Position numbers and translations under genes: made by a program. The notes beneath the pieces were generated by a model that was not told where the DNA came from, did no database searches, and saw only the letters and a list, made by a program, of their open reading frames with translations. Shown here in pieces: positions 1 through 8,469 of a stretch of DNA of 64,000 bases (its first letter is position 1; the number at the start of each line of letters is the position of its first letter). Origin of the DNA: Kitasatospora sp. MAA4 (GTDB lineage: Bacteria; Actinomycetota; Actinomycetes; Streptomycetales; Streptomycetaceae); contig NZ_JARZAI010000008.1 of the NCBI RefSeq assembly GCF_029893355.1, forward strand, positions 1 through 64,000, in the 5' to 3' direction.

Positions 1-84
1 TACATTCCGAACCCGGAAGCTAAGCCTCACAGCGCCGATGGTACTGCAGGGGGGACCCTGTGGGAGAGTAGGACGCCGCCGAAC
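1..84 (+). rRNA. rrf: 5S ribosomal RNA, 3' part
   Basis: The first 84 bases read as the 3' two thirds of a bacterial 5S rRNA, with the conserved stretches ATTCCGAACCCGGAAGCTAAG and GTGGGAGAGTAGGACGCCGC. The 5' end lies outside the window. A strong terminator follows directly, so this is the end of a ribosomal RNA operon. The exact 3' end is judged by eye. Confidence 0.93.
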
Positions 85-93
85 AATCATTCC

Positions 94-130
94 AGGTAAC
101 CCCCATCCGCCCAGCGGATGGGGGTTACCT
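94..130 (+). terminator. rRNA operon terminator
   Basis: A perfect 17-bp stem (94-110 with 114-130) closes on a 3-base loop, ten bases after the 5S rRNA. It lacks a T tract, as is usual for streptomycete hairpin terminators. Confidence 0.85.
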
Positions 131-234
131 GCGTTGTACGGTCGCAATCGAGGCTTGCGGCTGTCGCTCGTATCGGCAGCGGCCGGGTAAAGTCGGCCCA
201 GCACCGTCGTCGTACCGGACAGGAGGCCCCCCGG

Positions 235-834
235 GTGGAGGTCCAGGAGACGCGCGTCCAGACCGACCGCGTCCTCACCATCCCCAACCTGCTGAGCATG
301 GCCCGCCTGGTCGGCGTTCCCGTGTTCCTCTGGCTGATCCTCTGGCCGCAGTTCGGCGGGCCCAACCACGATGGTTGGGCTGTGGCGATTCTGATGGCCA
401 GTGGGGTCAGCGACTACCTCGACGGGAAGCTCGCCCGGAGGTGGGGTCAGGTCAGCCGGCTCGGCCAGCTCCTGGATCCGGCGGCGGACCGGCTCTACGT
501 CGTCTCCACCCTGGTGGGGCTGACGTGGCGGGAGATCCTGCCCTGGTGGGTGACCACGATCCTGGTGGCCCGTGAGGCGTTCGTCCTCGGCGTGCTCCTG
601 ATCCTGCGTCGGCACGACTACGGCCCGCTGCAGGTCACTTTTCTCGGCAAGGCGGCCACCTTCAATCTGATGTACGCCTTTCCGCTTCTGTTGCTGGGGC
701 AGGGTGACGGCTGGTTCCACACCACGACCGCGGCCGTCAGCTGGGCCTTCATCTGGTGGGGAACCGTTCTCTACTGGTGGGCCGGGATCCTCTATGCCGT
801 CCAGGCGCGGCAGATCATCAAGGCCGAGAGTTAA
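235..834 (+). CDS. cls: Eukaryotic-type cardiolipin synthase (CDP-alcohol phosphatidyltransferase)
   Basis: This 199-residue integral membrane enzyme belongs to the CDP-alcohol phosphatidyltransferase family. The full signature D63-G64-x2-A67-R68-x8-G77-x3-D81-x3-D85 is present and the rest is mostly hydrophobic helices. The GTG start at 235 is chosen because AGGAGG (221-226) lies 8 bases upstream; the frame is open further upstream but has no better signal. The homologue just upstream of the ManC-like gene in Streptomyces coelicolor is, from the literature, a eukaryote-like cardiolipin synthase joining CDP-diacylglycerol to phosphatidylglycerol. The mycobacterial homologue in this neighbourhood is called pgsA2. 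The family is certain; cardiolipin synthase rather than PgsA or PIP synthase is inferred from gene order. Confidence 0.85.
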   Translation: MEVQETRVQTDRVLTIPNLLSMARLVGVPVFLWLILWPQFGGPNHDGWAVAILMASGVSDYLDGKLARRWGQVSRLGQLLDPAADRLYVVSTLVGLTWREILPWWVTTILVAREAFVLGVLLILRRHDYGPLQVTFLGKAATFNLMYAFPLLLLGQGDGWFHTTTAAVSWAFIWWGTVLYWWAGILYAVQARQIIKAES

Positions 835-934
835 ATCGTCCATCCGCGCGTCGGATCATTTCTGCCGGGTAGAGGAGTCCTGGAACGGTTTGATGGACGA
901 CGAGTCCATTGCCGCGAAGGAGGACGCACCCGCA

Positions 935-3430
935 ATGAAAGCCGTTGTGATGGCAGGAGGCGAGGGAACTCGTCTCCGCCCGATGACTTCGAGTATGCCG
1001 AAGCCGCTCCTGCCCGTCGCCAATAGGCCGATCATGGAGCACGTGCTCAGACTGCTCAAGCGGCACGGCCTCACCGACACCGTCGTGACCGTCCAGTTCC
1101 TGGCCTCGCTGGTCAAGAACTACTTCGGTGACGGTGAGGACCTGGGGATGAACCTCACCTACGCCAACGAGGAGGTCCCGCTCGGCACCGCCGGCAGTGT
1201 CAAGAACGCCGAGGACGCCCTACGGGACGACTCTTTTCTGGTGATCTCCGGGGACGCGCTCACCGATTTCGATCTTTCCGAGTTGATCGCTTTTCACCGG
1301 CGCAAGGGCGCGCTGGTCACCGTCTGTCTCACCCGCGTTCCCGATCCGTTGGAATTCGGTATCACGATCGTCGACGACGAGGGTCGGGTGGAGCGCTTCC
1401 TGGAGAAGCCCACCTGGGGTCAGGTCTTCTCCGACACGGTGAACACCGGCATCTACGTCATGGAGCCCGAGGTCTTCGACTACGTGGCCGCCGGGCAGTC
1501 GGTCGACTGGTCGAGTGACGTCTTCCCGCAGCTGCTCAAGGAGGGCAAGCCGGTCTTCGGGTATGTCGCCGAGGGCTACTGGGAGGACGTCGGTACGCAC
1601 GAGAGCTACGGCAAGGCCCAGGCGGACGTGCTCGACGGCAAGGTCGAGGTCGAGCTGGACGGCTTCGAGATCTCGCCGGGGGTCTGGGTCGCCGAGGGTG
1701 CCGAGGTCGATCCGGAGGCGATCCTGCGCGGTCCGCTCTACATCGGCGACTACGCGAAGGTCGAGGCCGGCGTCGAGCTGCGTGAACACACCGTGCTGGG
1801 CAGCAACGTGGTCGTCAAGCGCGGTGCCTTCCTGCACAAGGCGGTGATCCACGACAACGTCTACATCGGCCCGCAGACCAATCTGCGCGGCTGCGTGGTC
1901 GGCAAGAACACCGACGTGATGCGTGCGGCCCGGATCGAGGACGGCGCCGTGATCGGCGATGAGTGCCTGATCGGCGAGGAGTCGATCATCGCCGGAGGCG
2001 TCCGGGTCTACCCGTTCAAGACCATCGAGGCCGGCGCCTTCGTCAACACCTCGGTGATCTGGGAGTCCCGGGGGCAGGAGCACCTCTTCGGTGCCCGCGG
2101 GGTGTCCGGGATCCTCAACGTCGAGATCACCCCGGAGCTGGCCGTGCGGCTGGCCGGCGCGTACGCGACCACGCTCAAGAAGGGTGCCACCGTCACCATT
2201 GCGCGTGACCACTCGCGAGGTGCCCGTGCGCTCAAACGGGCGATGATCTCGGCGCTGCAGACCAGCGCGATCGACGTCCGGGACCTGGAGAACGTCCCGC
2301 TGCCGGTGGCCCGGCAGCACACCGCGCGGGGGAGCGCGGGCGGCATCTTCCTGCGGACCACGCCAGGGGTGCCGGACTCCCTCGACATCCTCTTCTTCGA
2401 CGAGCGCGGCGCGGACCTCTCGCAGGCCGGGCAGCGCAAGCTCGACCGGGTCTACGCACGCCAGGAGTACCGCCGGGCCTTCCCCGGTGAGATCGGCGAC
2501 CTGACGTTCCCGTCCAGCGTGTTCGACTCCTACGCCGGCAACCTGTTGCGGGCGATCGACACCACCGGGGTGCGGGAGGCCGGGCTCAAGGTGGTGGTGG
2601 ACACCGCGCACGGCAGCGCCGGCCTGGTGCTGCCGAGCATCTTGGGACGCCTGGGTGTGGAGGCGCTGACGGTCAGCGGTGGCCTGGACGAGGCCAGGCC
2701 GACCGAGGACGCCGAGGAGCGGCGGGCCGGGCTGGCCAGGCTGGGCGCTCTGGTGGCGTCCTCCAGGGCCGCGTTCGGGGTGCGCTTCGACCCGGTCGGG
2801 GAGCGGGTGTCCTTCGTGGACGAGCTCGGTCGGGTGATCGACGACGACCGGGCGCTGCTGGTGCTGCTCGACCTGGTGGCGGCCGAACGCCGCAGCGGTC
2901 AGGTGGCGCTGCCGGTGACCACGACGCGGATCGCCGAGCAGGTGGCTGCGTACCACGGCACCCAGGTCTGCTGGACGTCCACCTCGCCGGACGACCTGGC
3001 CAAGGCGGCCGCGGCCGAGGAGACGATCTTCGGCGGTGACGGGCGTGGCGGCTTCGTCGTCCCGGAGTTCAGCGGCCTGCTGGACGGCGCGGCGGCCTTC
3101 GTCCGGCTGGTCGGGCTGGTGGCGCGTACGCAGCTCACGCTGAGCCAGATCGACGCCCGGATCCCGCACGCCCACATGCAGCGGCGCGACATCGCGACGC
3201 CGTGGGCGGCCAAGGGCATGGTGATGCGCTCGGTGGTCGAGGCGGCCGGGAACCGGCGGCTGGACACCACGGACGGCGTCCGGGTGGTCGAGCCCGACGG
3301 GCGCTGGACGCTGGTGCTGCCCGACCCGGCGGAGGCGATCACCCACCTGTGGGCCGAGGGGCCGGACGACGAGGCGACCCAGGGCCTGCTGGACGAGTGG
3401 GCGACCGTGGTGAACGGCGCCGGCCGCTAG
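935..3430 (+). CDS. Mannose-1-phosphate guanylyltransferase-like fusion with degenerate phosphomannomutase half
   Basis: An 831-residue three-part protein. Residues 1-235 are a nucleotidyltransferase with the signature G8-G-E-G-T-R-L-R-P and the sugar-phosphate Lys motif P22-K-P. Residues 250-370 are left-handed beta-helix hexapeptide repeats. Residues 375-831 have a phosphoglucomutase/phosphomannomutase fold. The first part should make an NDP-sugar (GDP-mannose is the usual assignment) for glycolipid or wall glycan. The mutase part lacks every active motif: the catalytic serine loop is R474-T-T-P-G, the DGDxDR metal loop is D619-P-V-G-E-R, and the GEESGH sugar loop is G700-G-D-G-R-G-G. The start has AAGGAGG at 917-923. 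An in-frame ATG at 893 is possible but has no ribosome site. Confidence 0.85.
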   Translation: MKAVVMAGGEGTRLRPMTSSMPKPLLPVANRPIMEHVLRLLKRHGLTDTVVTVQFLASLVKNYFGDGEDLGMNLTYANEEVPLGTAGSVKNAEDALRDDSFLVISGDALTDFDLSELIAFHRRKGALVTVCLTRVPDPLEFGITIVDDEGRVERFLEKPTWGQVFSDTVNTGIYVMEPEVFDYVAAGQSVDWSSDVFPQLLKEGKPVFGYVAEGYWEDVGTHESYGKAQADVLDGKVEVELDGFEISPGVWVAEGAEVDPEAILRGPLYIGDYAKVEAGVELREHTVLGSNVVVKRGAFLHKAVIHDNVYIGPQTNLRGCVVGKNTDVMRAARIEDGAVIGDECLIGEESIIAGGVRVYPFKTIEAGAFVNTSVIWESRGQEHLFGARGVSGILNVEITPELAVRLAGAYATTLKKGATVTIARDHSRGARALKRAMISALQTSAIDVRDLENVPLPVARQHTARGSAGGIFLRTTPGVPDSLDILFFDERGADLSQAGQRKLDRVYARQEYRRAFPGEIGDLTFPSSVFDSYAGNLLRAIDTTGVREAGLKVVVDTAHGSAGLVLPSILGRLGVEALTVSGGLDEARPTEDAEERRAGLARLGALVASSRAAFGVRFDPVGERVSFVDELGRVIDDDRALLVLLDLVAAERRSGQVALPVTTTRIAEQVAAYHGTQVCWTSTSPDDLAKAAAAEETIFGGDGRGGFVVPEFSGLLDGAAAFVRLVGLVARTQLTLSQIDARIPHAHMQRRDIATPWAAKGMVMRSVVEAAGNRRLDTTDGVRVVEPDGRWTLVLPDPAEAITHLWAEGPDDEATQGLLDEWATVVNGAGR

Positions 3431-3447
3431 GTGTTCTGACCGCGCAC

Positions 3448-3488
3448 AGCAAGATCCCCCGAGGCCGGGAACCCCGGGGGATCTTGCT
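3448..3488 (+). terminator. Terminator after the ManC-like gene
   Basis: A 14-bp perfect stem (3448-3461 with 3475-3488) lies 17 bases after the stop codon. It separates the nucleotidyltransferase gene from the DUF881 operon that follows. Confidence 0.8.
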
Positions 3489-3540
3489 CTGTTCGGGGGC
3501 TGTTCACGGGCGCTTCCGGGGCCATGGGACGATGTTCGGC

Positions 3541-4470
3541 ATGCCAGCGACGCGACCACCGAGCGACCGGGACGGACGATTCCGCCGTCCGGACGCCTCG
3601 ATGTCCTTGCTGACCAACGTGATGGACCACAGCCTGGACGAGGGCTACGCCGAGGCCGCCCGAGCCCGCGGCGCCGTGGGCAGCAGCCGGATGCCGGGGT
3701 CCACCAAGGGGCGGCTGGTGCTCGCGCTGGGCCTGGCGCTGGTGACCGGGGTGGTGACCGTCAGCGCGGTCAACGCCAACGAGGCGGCCCCGACGCTCGC
3801 CAAGGAGCGTGACGCGCTCGCGCAGCGGGTCACCGACGAGACTGCGGCCGCCGACAAGCTGCAGCGCCAGGTGGAGTCGCTGCGCACCCAGGTCGACCAG
3901 GCCCAGCAGCGGGCTCTGCGGTCGGCCGGCGGGGACGGCGGGCTGGCGGACCTCGCGGGCGCGGTCGGCACCGGAGCGCTGCACGGGCCGGGCGTCAAGC
4001 TGGTGGTCGACGACGCGGCGGGCACCGACGACGGCAGTGCGGTCAACCCTCGTACCTCCGACGGCTTCAGCGGCGGACGGCTGCACGACCGGGACCTTCA
4101 GCTCATCGTCAACGGGCTGTGGCAGGCCCGGGCGGAGGCGGTCTCGATCAACGGGCAGCGACTGACCGCGCTCTCCGCGATACGCGCGGCCGGGGACGCC
4201 ATCCTGGTGGACAACCGGCCGCTGGTACCGCCCTACACCGTGCTCGCCATCGGCGACTCCAAGCAGCTGAGCTCGGACTTCCAGAGCGGTGCGGGCGGCC
4301 AGTACCTGCGGATCCTGCAGACCAGCTACGGGATCAGGTACACCGTCGCAGCCCAGCACTCGCTGGACCTGCCGGCCGCGGTGGGCTTCACGTTGCGCCT
4401 GGCCCAGCCCGACACCGCCTCGCCGTCCGCCTCCCCCGGCCCTTCTTCGACAGGAGCATCAACACCGTGA
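3541..4470 (+). CDS. DUF881 family membrane-anchored protein (first copy)
   Basis: A 309-residue protein with a cytoplasmic N-terminus, one membrane segment (about 58-76), a coiled coil (about 83-125) and an extracytoplasmic DUF881 domain (about 135-290) containing the family's GPGVKLVVDD and AEAVSINGQRL stretches. DUF881 proteins flank small basic protein genes in actinobacteria and Bacillota; their biochemical role is unknown, and association with division or envelope is inferred from context. The tail is rich in Ser, Pro and Ala. The stop overlaps the next start by four bases (GTGA), implying translational coupling. The start is uncertain: ATG 3532 and ATG 3541 are both in frame, and 3541 has the better distance to a GGGA at 3526. 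Confidence 0.85.
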   Translation: MPATRPPSDRDGRFRRPDASMSLLTNVMDHSLDEGYAEAARARGAVGSSRMPGSTKGRLVLALGLALVTGVVTVSAVNANEAAPTLAKERDALAQRVTDETAAADKLQRQVESLRTQVDQAQQRALRSAGGDGGLADLAGAVGTGALHGPGVKLVVDDAAGTDDGSAVNPRTSDGFSGGRLHDRDLQLIVNGLWQARAEAVSINGQRLTALSAIRAAGDAILVDNRPLVPPYTVLAIGDSKQLSSDFQSGAGGQYLRILQTSYGIRYTVAAQHSLDLPAAVGFTLRLAQPDTASPSASPGPSSTGASTP

Positions 4471-4799
4471 TCGCCGTACTGGGCCTCGTGGCCGGCGTCG
4501 TCGTAGGGCTCTTCGTCCAGCCGGAGGTGCCGAGCGCCGTCGTCCCCTACCTGCCGATCGCCGTGGTGGCCGCGCTGGACGCGGTGTTCGGCGGGGTGCG
4601 GGCGATGCTGGACGGGACGTTCGACGACAAGGTCTTCGTGGTCTCCTTCCTCTCCAACGTCGTGGTGGCCGCGCTGATCGTCTTCCTGGGCGACCAGCTG
4701 GGTGTGGGGTCGCAGCTGTCGACCGGGGTGGTCGTGGTGCTGGGCATCCGGATCTTCTCGAACGCGGCGGCCATCCGGCGCCATGTGTTCCGCGCCTGA
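4467..4799 (+). CDS. sbp: Small basic protein (Sbp, DUF1290)
   Basis: A 110-residue, almost wholly hydrophobic membrane protein of the DUF1290 family, with about three membrane helices and a conserved internal block around GGVRAMLDG. It is translationally coupled to the preceding DUF881 gene through a GTGA overlap and has AGGAG at 4452-4456. The DUF881-sbp-DUF881 order is also seen in Mycobacterium (Rv1823-Rv1825). Bacillus Sbp lies beside division genes, but no molecular function is established. Confidence 0.9.
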   Translation: MIAVLGLVAGVVVGLFVQPEVPSAVVPYLPIAVVAALDAVFGGVRAMLDGTFDDKVFVVSFLSNVVVAALIVFLGDQLGVGSQLSTGVVVVLGIRIFSNAAAIRRHVFRA

Positions 4800-4816
4800 G
4801 TCCGGGGTTTTCGCAG

Positions 4817-5761
4817 ATGACGAAGGATCCGATGGACCGGGACGACGAGGCGCGCGAGCTGCCGGAACCCGAGACCCCTGCCGTTTCCGAGGACGTGCCC
4901 GAAGATCTGCCCGAAGAGGCAGTCGAGGGCGAGTCCGCGGCGGTGCCCGAAGCCGAGCCGGAGCCGGAAGCTGAGCCTGAGCTCGCGCTGGAGCTCGAAG
5001 CGGAGCCGGAGCCCGGGCCTGAGCCCGTCGTCCGGTCCTCCGACGGCCGTCGCCGGCTGCGGGCCGCGCTCTGGCCGCCGCGGGCCTCGCGCGGGCAGCT
5101 GGTGGTCGCGCTGCTGCTCTTCTCGCTCGGCCTCGGCCTGGCCATCCAGGTCCGTTCGACCAATGATCACAGCGCGCTGCGCGGCGCCCGCCAGGACGAC
5201 CTGGTCCGGATCCTGGACGAGCTGGACAGCCGCCAGCAGCGCCTCCAGCAGGAGAAGACCCAACTCGACCAGTCCTACGCCCAGTTGGAGAACAGCTCGA
5301 ACCAGGCGAAGGAGGCGCAGCAGCAGACCCGGCAGAAGGCGGCGGAGCTGGGCGTGCTGGCGGGTACGGTGAAGGCGACCGGACCGGGGATCGTACTGAC
5401 GGTCGATGACCCGCAGGGGCAGGTCAAGGCAGATATGCTGCTGGACACCCTGCAGGAACTCCGAGCAGCGGGGGCGGAGGCGATTCAGATCAACGATGTC
5501 CGTGTGGTGGCCGACACCTACTTCACCGACGTGCCGTCAGGCGGCGTCCAGATCGACGGCAAGGGCGTGGCACAGCCCTACCGCTTCACGGTGATCGGCA
5601 ACGCGCAGGATCTGACGCCGGCACTGAACATCCCCGGCGGCATCGTGCGCACCCTGGAGCGGGAGCAGGTGGGCACGTCGATCACCGAGCAGCAGAAGGT
5701 GACCGTGGACGCACTTGCCGTGCCCCGGCCGCCGCAGTACGGCAAGCCGGCGGCGAAGTGA
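4817..5761 (+). CDS. DUF881 family membrane-anchored protein (second copy)
   Basis: A 314-residue paralogue of the first DUF881 gene. It starts with a very acidic Glu/Pro-rich cytoplasmic tail (about residues 10-75), then a membrane segment (about 93-112), a coiled coil rich in Gln and Leu (about 115-180) and a DUF881 domain to about residue 300 (KATGPGIVLTVDDPQGQ, GAEAIQINDVRVV). The acidic tail is absent from the first copy, so the two are unlikely to be interchangeable. ATG 4817 is taken; ATG 4832 is in frame and preceded by AAGGA, so it is a real alternative. It probably closes the three-gene DUF881-sbp-DUF881 operon. Confidence 0.85.
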   Translation: MTKDPMDRDDEARELPEPETPAVSEDVPEDLPEEAVEGESAAVPEAEPEPEAEPELALELEAEPEPGPEPVVRSSDGRRRLRAALWPPRASRGQLVVALLLFSLGLGLAIQVRSTNDHSALRGARQDDLVRILDELDSRQQRLQQEKTQLDQSYAQLENSSNQAKEAQQQTRQKAAELGVLAGTVKATGPGIVLTVDDPQGQVKADMLLDTLQELRAAGAEAIQINDVRVVADTYFTDVPSGGVQIDGKGVAQPYRFTVIGNAQDLTPALNIPGGIVRTLEREQVGTSITEQQKVTVDALAVPRPPQYGKPAAK

Positions 5762-5963
5762 CAGCCCGCCTGTTTCGGCTGACACTCCGTCGGCCCCATG
5801 GCCTCTCACCTGCGAGTGGCCCCCGGTGCGGAGCGCACCGAGTGCGTCGGCCACACTGTCCTGTACCACTTTCGCAGCCCCGGCTCGACGCCGGGCCCGC
5901 AGCCTGTCCGAGGTTCTCACCCTGCCCCGCGGGCGGGTCTGTTTCACGCAAGGGGATTCGCCC

Positions 5964-6815
5964 GTGAGTCTGTTCTCGAAGCTGTTCGGTCGCAAGAACC
6001 GCCGTGCCGCGGCGGTGGAGATGCCCACCGCGCGCCACCGCCGGGACGAGGAGGACCCCGGTACGGTGCCGGGCATGCGGGGCGCGCCGCAGGACGACTA
6101 CCAGCCGGCCGGCGAGCGCCCGCTCTTCCGCGACGGCGGCTACGGCGCGTCGGTTGACCCTTCGGGTTCGCCGCGCATAGGTTTCCAGTCAGGACCCTCA
6201 ACCTCTGGTGGAGGGTTTGCCCCGGATCCCTACGCCGGGCATGTCCCTGGGGGACTGCCGCGCCAGGAGGCTGCGAACATGACCGGCCCGATCGTCTGCG
6301 TTCGGTGCGGCAGCCAGAACCCGGCCTCGGCCAGGTTTTGCAACAACTGCGGATCGCCGCTGCGCAGCCCCGGTGCCCCGGAGCTGCCGGCCGAGACCAC
6401 GTCGACCATCTCGATCTCCGGTCTCGAGTCGTACGACCCGCACGCCACGGGCACGGGTGCCACTCCGGCGCTCTCGTCCGAGGTACTGGCCGCGATCGAC
6501 GCGCTTCCGCCGGGCTCCGCCCTGCTGATCGTGCAGCGCGGCCCGAACTCGGGCAGCCGCTTCCTGCTGGACGCGGACATCACCACGGCGGGCCGGCACC
6601 CGCAGGGCGACATCTTCCTCGACGACGTCACCGTCTCGCGCCGGCACGTGGAGTTCCGCCGCCAGCCGGGTGGCTTCTCGGTGGCCGACGTCGGCAGCCT
6701 GAACGGGACGTACGTCAACCGTGAGCGGATCGACGAGGTCGGTCTGAACAACGGTGACGAGGTGCAGATCGGGAAGTACCGCCTGGTCTTCTTCGCGGGT
6801 CCGCACCGGTACTAG
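5964..6815 (+). CDS. garA: GarA/OdhI-like FHA protein with zinc ribbon
   Basis: A 283-residue protein. Residues 1-105 are a low-complexity, charged and glycine-rich region. A zinc ribbon follows (C112-x2-C115, C126-x2-C129), then a Thr-rich segment with E144-T-T-S, which matches the ETT phosphorylation site of GarA. A C-terminal FHA domain (about 190-280) includes GRHPQGDIFLDD, SRRHVEF and SLNGTYVN. GarA/OdhI are controlled by PknB/PknG-type kinases and regulate 2-oxoglutarate dehydrogenase and glutamate metabolism. The FHA half and the phospho-site support that role; the long N-terminus and zinc ribbon are additions relative to the short mycobacterial and corynebacterial proteins. GTG 5964 is preceded by AAGGGG at 5950-5955. 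Confidence 0.88.
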   Translation: MSLFSKLFGRKNRRAAAVEMPTARHRRDEEDPGTVPGMRGAPQDDYQPAGERPLFRDGGYGASVDPSGSPRIGFQSGPSTSGGGFAPDPYAGHVPGGLPRQEAANMTGPIVCVRCGSQNPASARFCNNCGSPLRSPGAPELPAETTSTISISGLESYDPHATGTGATPALSSEVLAAIDALPPGSALLIVQRGPNSGSRFLLDADITTAGRHPQGDIFLDDVTVSRRHVEFRRQPGGFSVADVGSLNGTYVNRERIDEVGLNNGDEVQIGKYRLVFFAGPHRY

Positions 6816-6826
6816 AACCTGGGTAC

Positions 6827-6854
6827 GGTCCGGGCCCGGGAGGGCCCGGACCGC
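6827..6854 (+). terminator. Terminator after the FHA gene
   Basis: A perfect 12-bp GC stem (6827-6838 with 6843-6854) with a 4-base loop, 11 bases after the stop codon and before ftsR. Confidence 0.8.
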
Positions 6855-6911
6855 AGTCCGGTCGCACTGAAGGCGGGGGTCCCTCACCACGACGTCGGCA
6901 GGAGAGCCCGA

Positions 6912-7691
6912 GTGACCGCGCATCAGACCGTGACCTCTCCCAGGCAGCCCGGCGGACCGCTGCGGCGGCCCGGAGATCGCCGGAGCCAGGAACTCCTGAG
7001 CATCGGGGCGGTGCTCGCCTTCCTGCGGGACGACTTCCCCGAAGTCACCATTTCCAAGATCCGCTTCCTGGAGGCCGAGGGCCTCGTCGAGCCGCAGCGC
7101 ACCCCGTCCGGGTACCGGAAGTTCGGGCCCTCGGACGTCGAGCGGCTGGCCTACGTGCTGCGCATGCAGCGCGACCACTACCTGCCGCTGCGCGTGATCC
7201 GCGAGCATCTGGACGCGATCGAACGCGGCGAGGCGCCACCGGCGCTGCCGGTGGCGGAGGCACGGCCCGGACCGCTGGAGGAGGCGGACCGCGAGTTGGT
7301 CGCCGCCGCCGTATCGCCCTCCGGCGTCCGGCTCGGCCGGGCCGAGCTGCTGGCCGCGGCCGGCGCGCAGGAGCGCGACCTGGTCGAGTGGGAGTCCTAC
7401 GGCCTGGTGGTCGCGGGCCCGGACGGCGGATACGACGCGGAGACCCTGCAGATCGCCCGGCTGGTCGCCGAGCTCGGCCGCTTCGGCCTCGAACCGCGCC
7501 ATCTGCGGCAGGTGAAGGCCGCGGCGGAGCGCGAGATCGCCCTGGTGGACCAGGTGGTCGCCCCGCTGCGCCGCCACCGCAACCCGCAGACCCGGGCGCA
7601 CGCCGAGACCACCGCGCGCGAGCTGGCCACTCTCGCCGTGCGCCTGCACGCCACCATGGTGCAGGCCGGGCTCAGGGTCCGGCCGCAGTAG
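6912..7691 (+). CDS. ftsR: FtsR-type MerR-family regulator
   Basis: A 259-residue DNA-binding protein. The MerR winged helix spans about residues 28-100 (LLSIGAVLAFL, SKIRFLEAEGLVEPQRTPSG, YRKFGPSDVERLAYVLRMQR). The C-terminal half is helical and has no obvious metal-binding cysteines. Corynebacterium FtsR, encoded beside odhI, activates ftsZ; the mycobacterial counterpart is Rv1828, beside garA. The same position after the FHA gene supports the name. GTG 6912 has AGGAG at 6900-6904. The terminator after the FHA gene suggests ftsR has its own promoter. Confidence 0.87.
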   Translation: MTAHQTVTSPRQPGGPLRRPGDRRSQELLSIGAVLAFLRDDFPEVTISKIRFLEAEGLVEPQRTPSGYRKFGPSDVERLAYVLRMQRDHYLPLRVIREHLDAIERGEAPPALPVAEARPGPLEEADRELVAAAVSPSGVRLGRAELLAAAGAQERDLVEWESYGLVVAGPDGGYDAETLQIARLVAELGRFGLEPRHLRQVKAAAEREIALVDQVVAPLRRHRNPQTRAHAETTARELATLAVRLHATMVQAGLRVRPQ

Positions 7692-7785
7692 AAGCAGCAC
7701 GCCGTGGACGCCCCGAACGGTTGCGCACAGGCCCCGGCAGGCCGCGTCGGGGAGGGCCGCGCTTTCATATCCGGTTGTGGGGCCA

Positions 7786-7800
7786 TAGGGTTGCCTTGTG
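7786..7800 (+). promoter_or_regulatory. -10 element six bases before the start (likely leaderless)
   Basis: TAGGGT at 7786-7791, then six bases, then the GTG of the DUF151 gene. No Shine-Dalgarno sequence precedes the GTG. This spacing would start the transcript at or next to the start codon. The same arrangement recurs before five other genes in the window. Confidence 0.5.
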
Positions 7801-8271
7801 AATGAGCTCGACGTTGTAGGTGTCCGGGTGGAGATGCCCTCCAACCAGCCGATCGTCCTGCTGCGCGAAGTGGGGGGTGATCGGTATCTGCCGATTTGGA
7901 TCGGCCCTGGCGAGGCGACCGCGATCGCCTTCGCCCAACAGGGCATGACACCGGTGCGGCCGCTGACGCACGACCTGTTCAAGGACGTGCTGGAGGCGCT
8001 TGGGCAGCAGCTCACCGAGGTGCGGATCACCGACCTGCGGGAGGGTGTCTTCTACGCCGAGCTGGTGTTCACCGGTGGTGTGGAGGTGAGCGCCCGCCCT
8101 TCCGACGCGATAGCGCTGGCGCTGCGTACCGGCACGCCGATCTACGGCGCCGAGGAGGTGCTCGCCGAGGCGGGCATCGCCATCCCGGACGAGCAGGAGG
8201 ACGAGGTGGAGAAGTTCCGCGAGTTCCTCGACCAGGTCTCGCCGGAGGACTTCGGCGGCAACGCCCAATAG
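7798..8271 (+). CDS. Bifunctional nuclease domain protein (DUF151)
   Basis: A 157-residue protein of the bifunctional nuclease (DUF151/BFN) family, recognisable by LPIWIGPGEATAIAFA near the N-terminus, RPLTHDLFKDVLEALG, and RPSDAIALALRTGTPIY followed by an acidic tail. Family members have been reported to cut DNA and RNA, and the protein is also found in Thermotoga and plants; the physiological role in actinobacteria is unknown. It lies between ftsR and a second MerR gene, as Rv1829 does in Mycobacterium. There is no ribosome site; a -10 element ends six bases before the GTG. Confidence 0.9.
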   Translation: MNELDVVGVRVEMPSNQPIVLLREVGGDRYLPIWIGPGEATAIAFAQQGMTPVRPLTHDLFKDVLEALGQQLTEVRITDLREGVFYAELVFTGGVEVSARPSDAIALALRTGTPIYGAEEVLAEAGIAIPDEQEDEVEKFREFLDQVSPEDFGGNAQ

Positions 8272-8380
8272 GTCTACTTCGATCGGTTGTTTTGCCAAAA
8301 TGTTCGGTCCTACCCACACTGGGGGCACGCGAAACCACTCTCCGGAGTGACACGGTTTCGTCGGCTCGGCGTGGCGATCG

Positions 8381-8409
8381 TTGACGCGTCTCGGACGACT
8401 GCCTACCGT
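8381..8409 (+). promoter_or_regulatory. Housekeeping sigma promoter of the second MerR gene
   Basis: TTGACG (8381-8386), a 17-base spacer and TACCGT (8404-8409) form a good match to the streptomycete HrdB consensus. Transcription would start near 8416, about 54 bases before the MerR start codon. Confidence 0.72.
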
Positions 8410-8469
8410 CAGGGGTGGCCCACCGGGATGCGCTCCCGTGCGGGCGAAGACGAGTGGACGGAGGTTGGC

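Noticed and set aside
1..234. tRNA genes after the rRNA operon.
   Set aside because: No cloverleaf or T-loop sequence is visible after the 5S rRNA; the terminator follows at once.
1220..3559. A 779-codon open frame on the minus strand across the ManC-like gene.
   Set aside because: It is a shadow frame produced by high-GC codon bias; the translation is Arg/His/Gln/Asp rich without any recognisable domain, and the opposite strand encodes a well-conserved protein.
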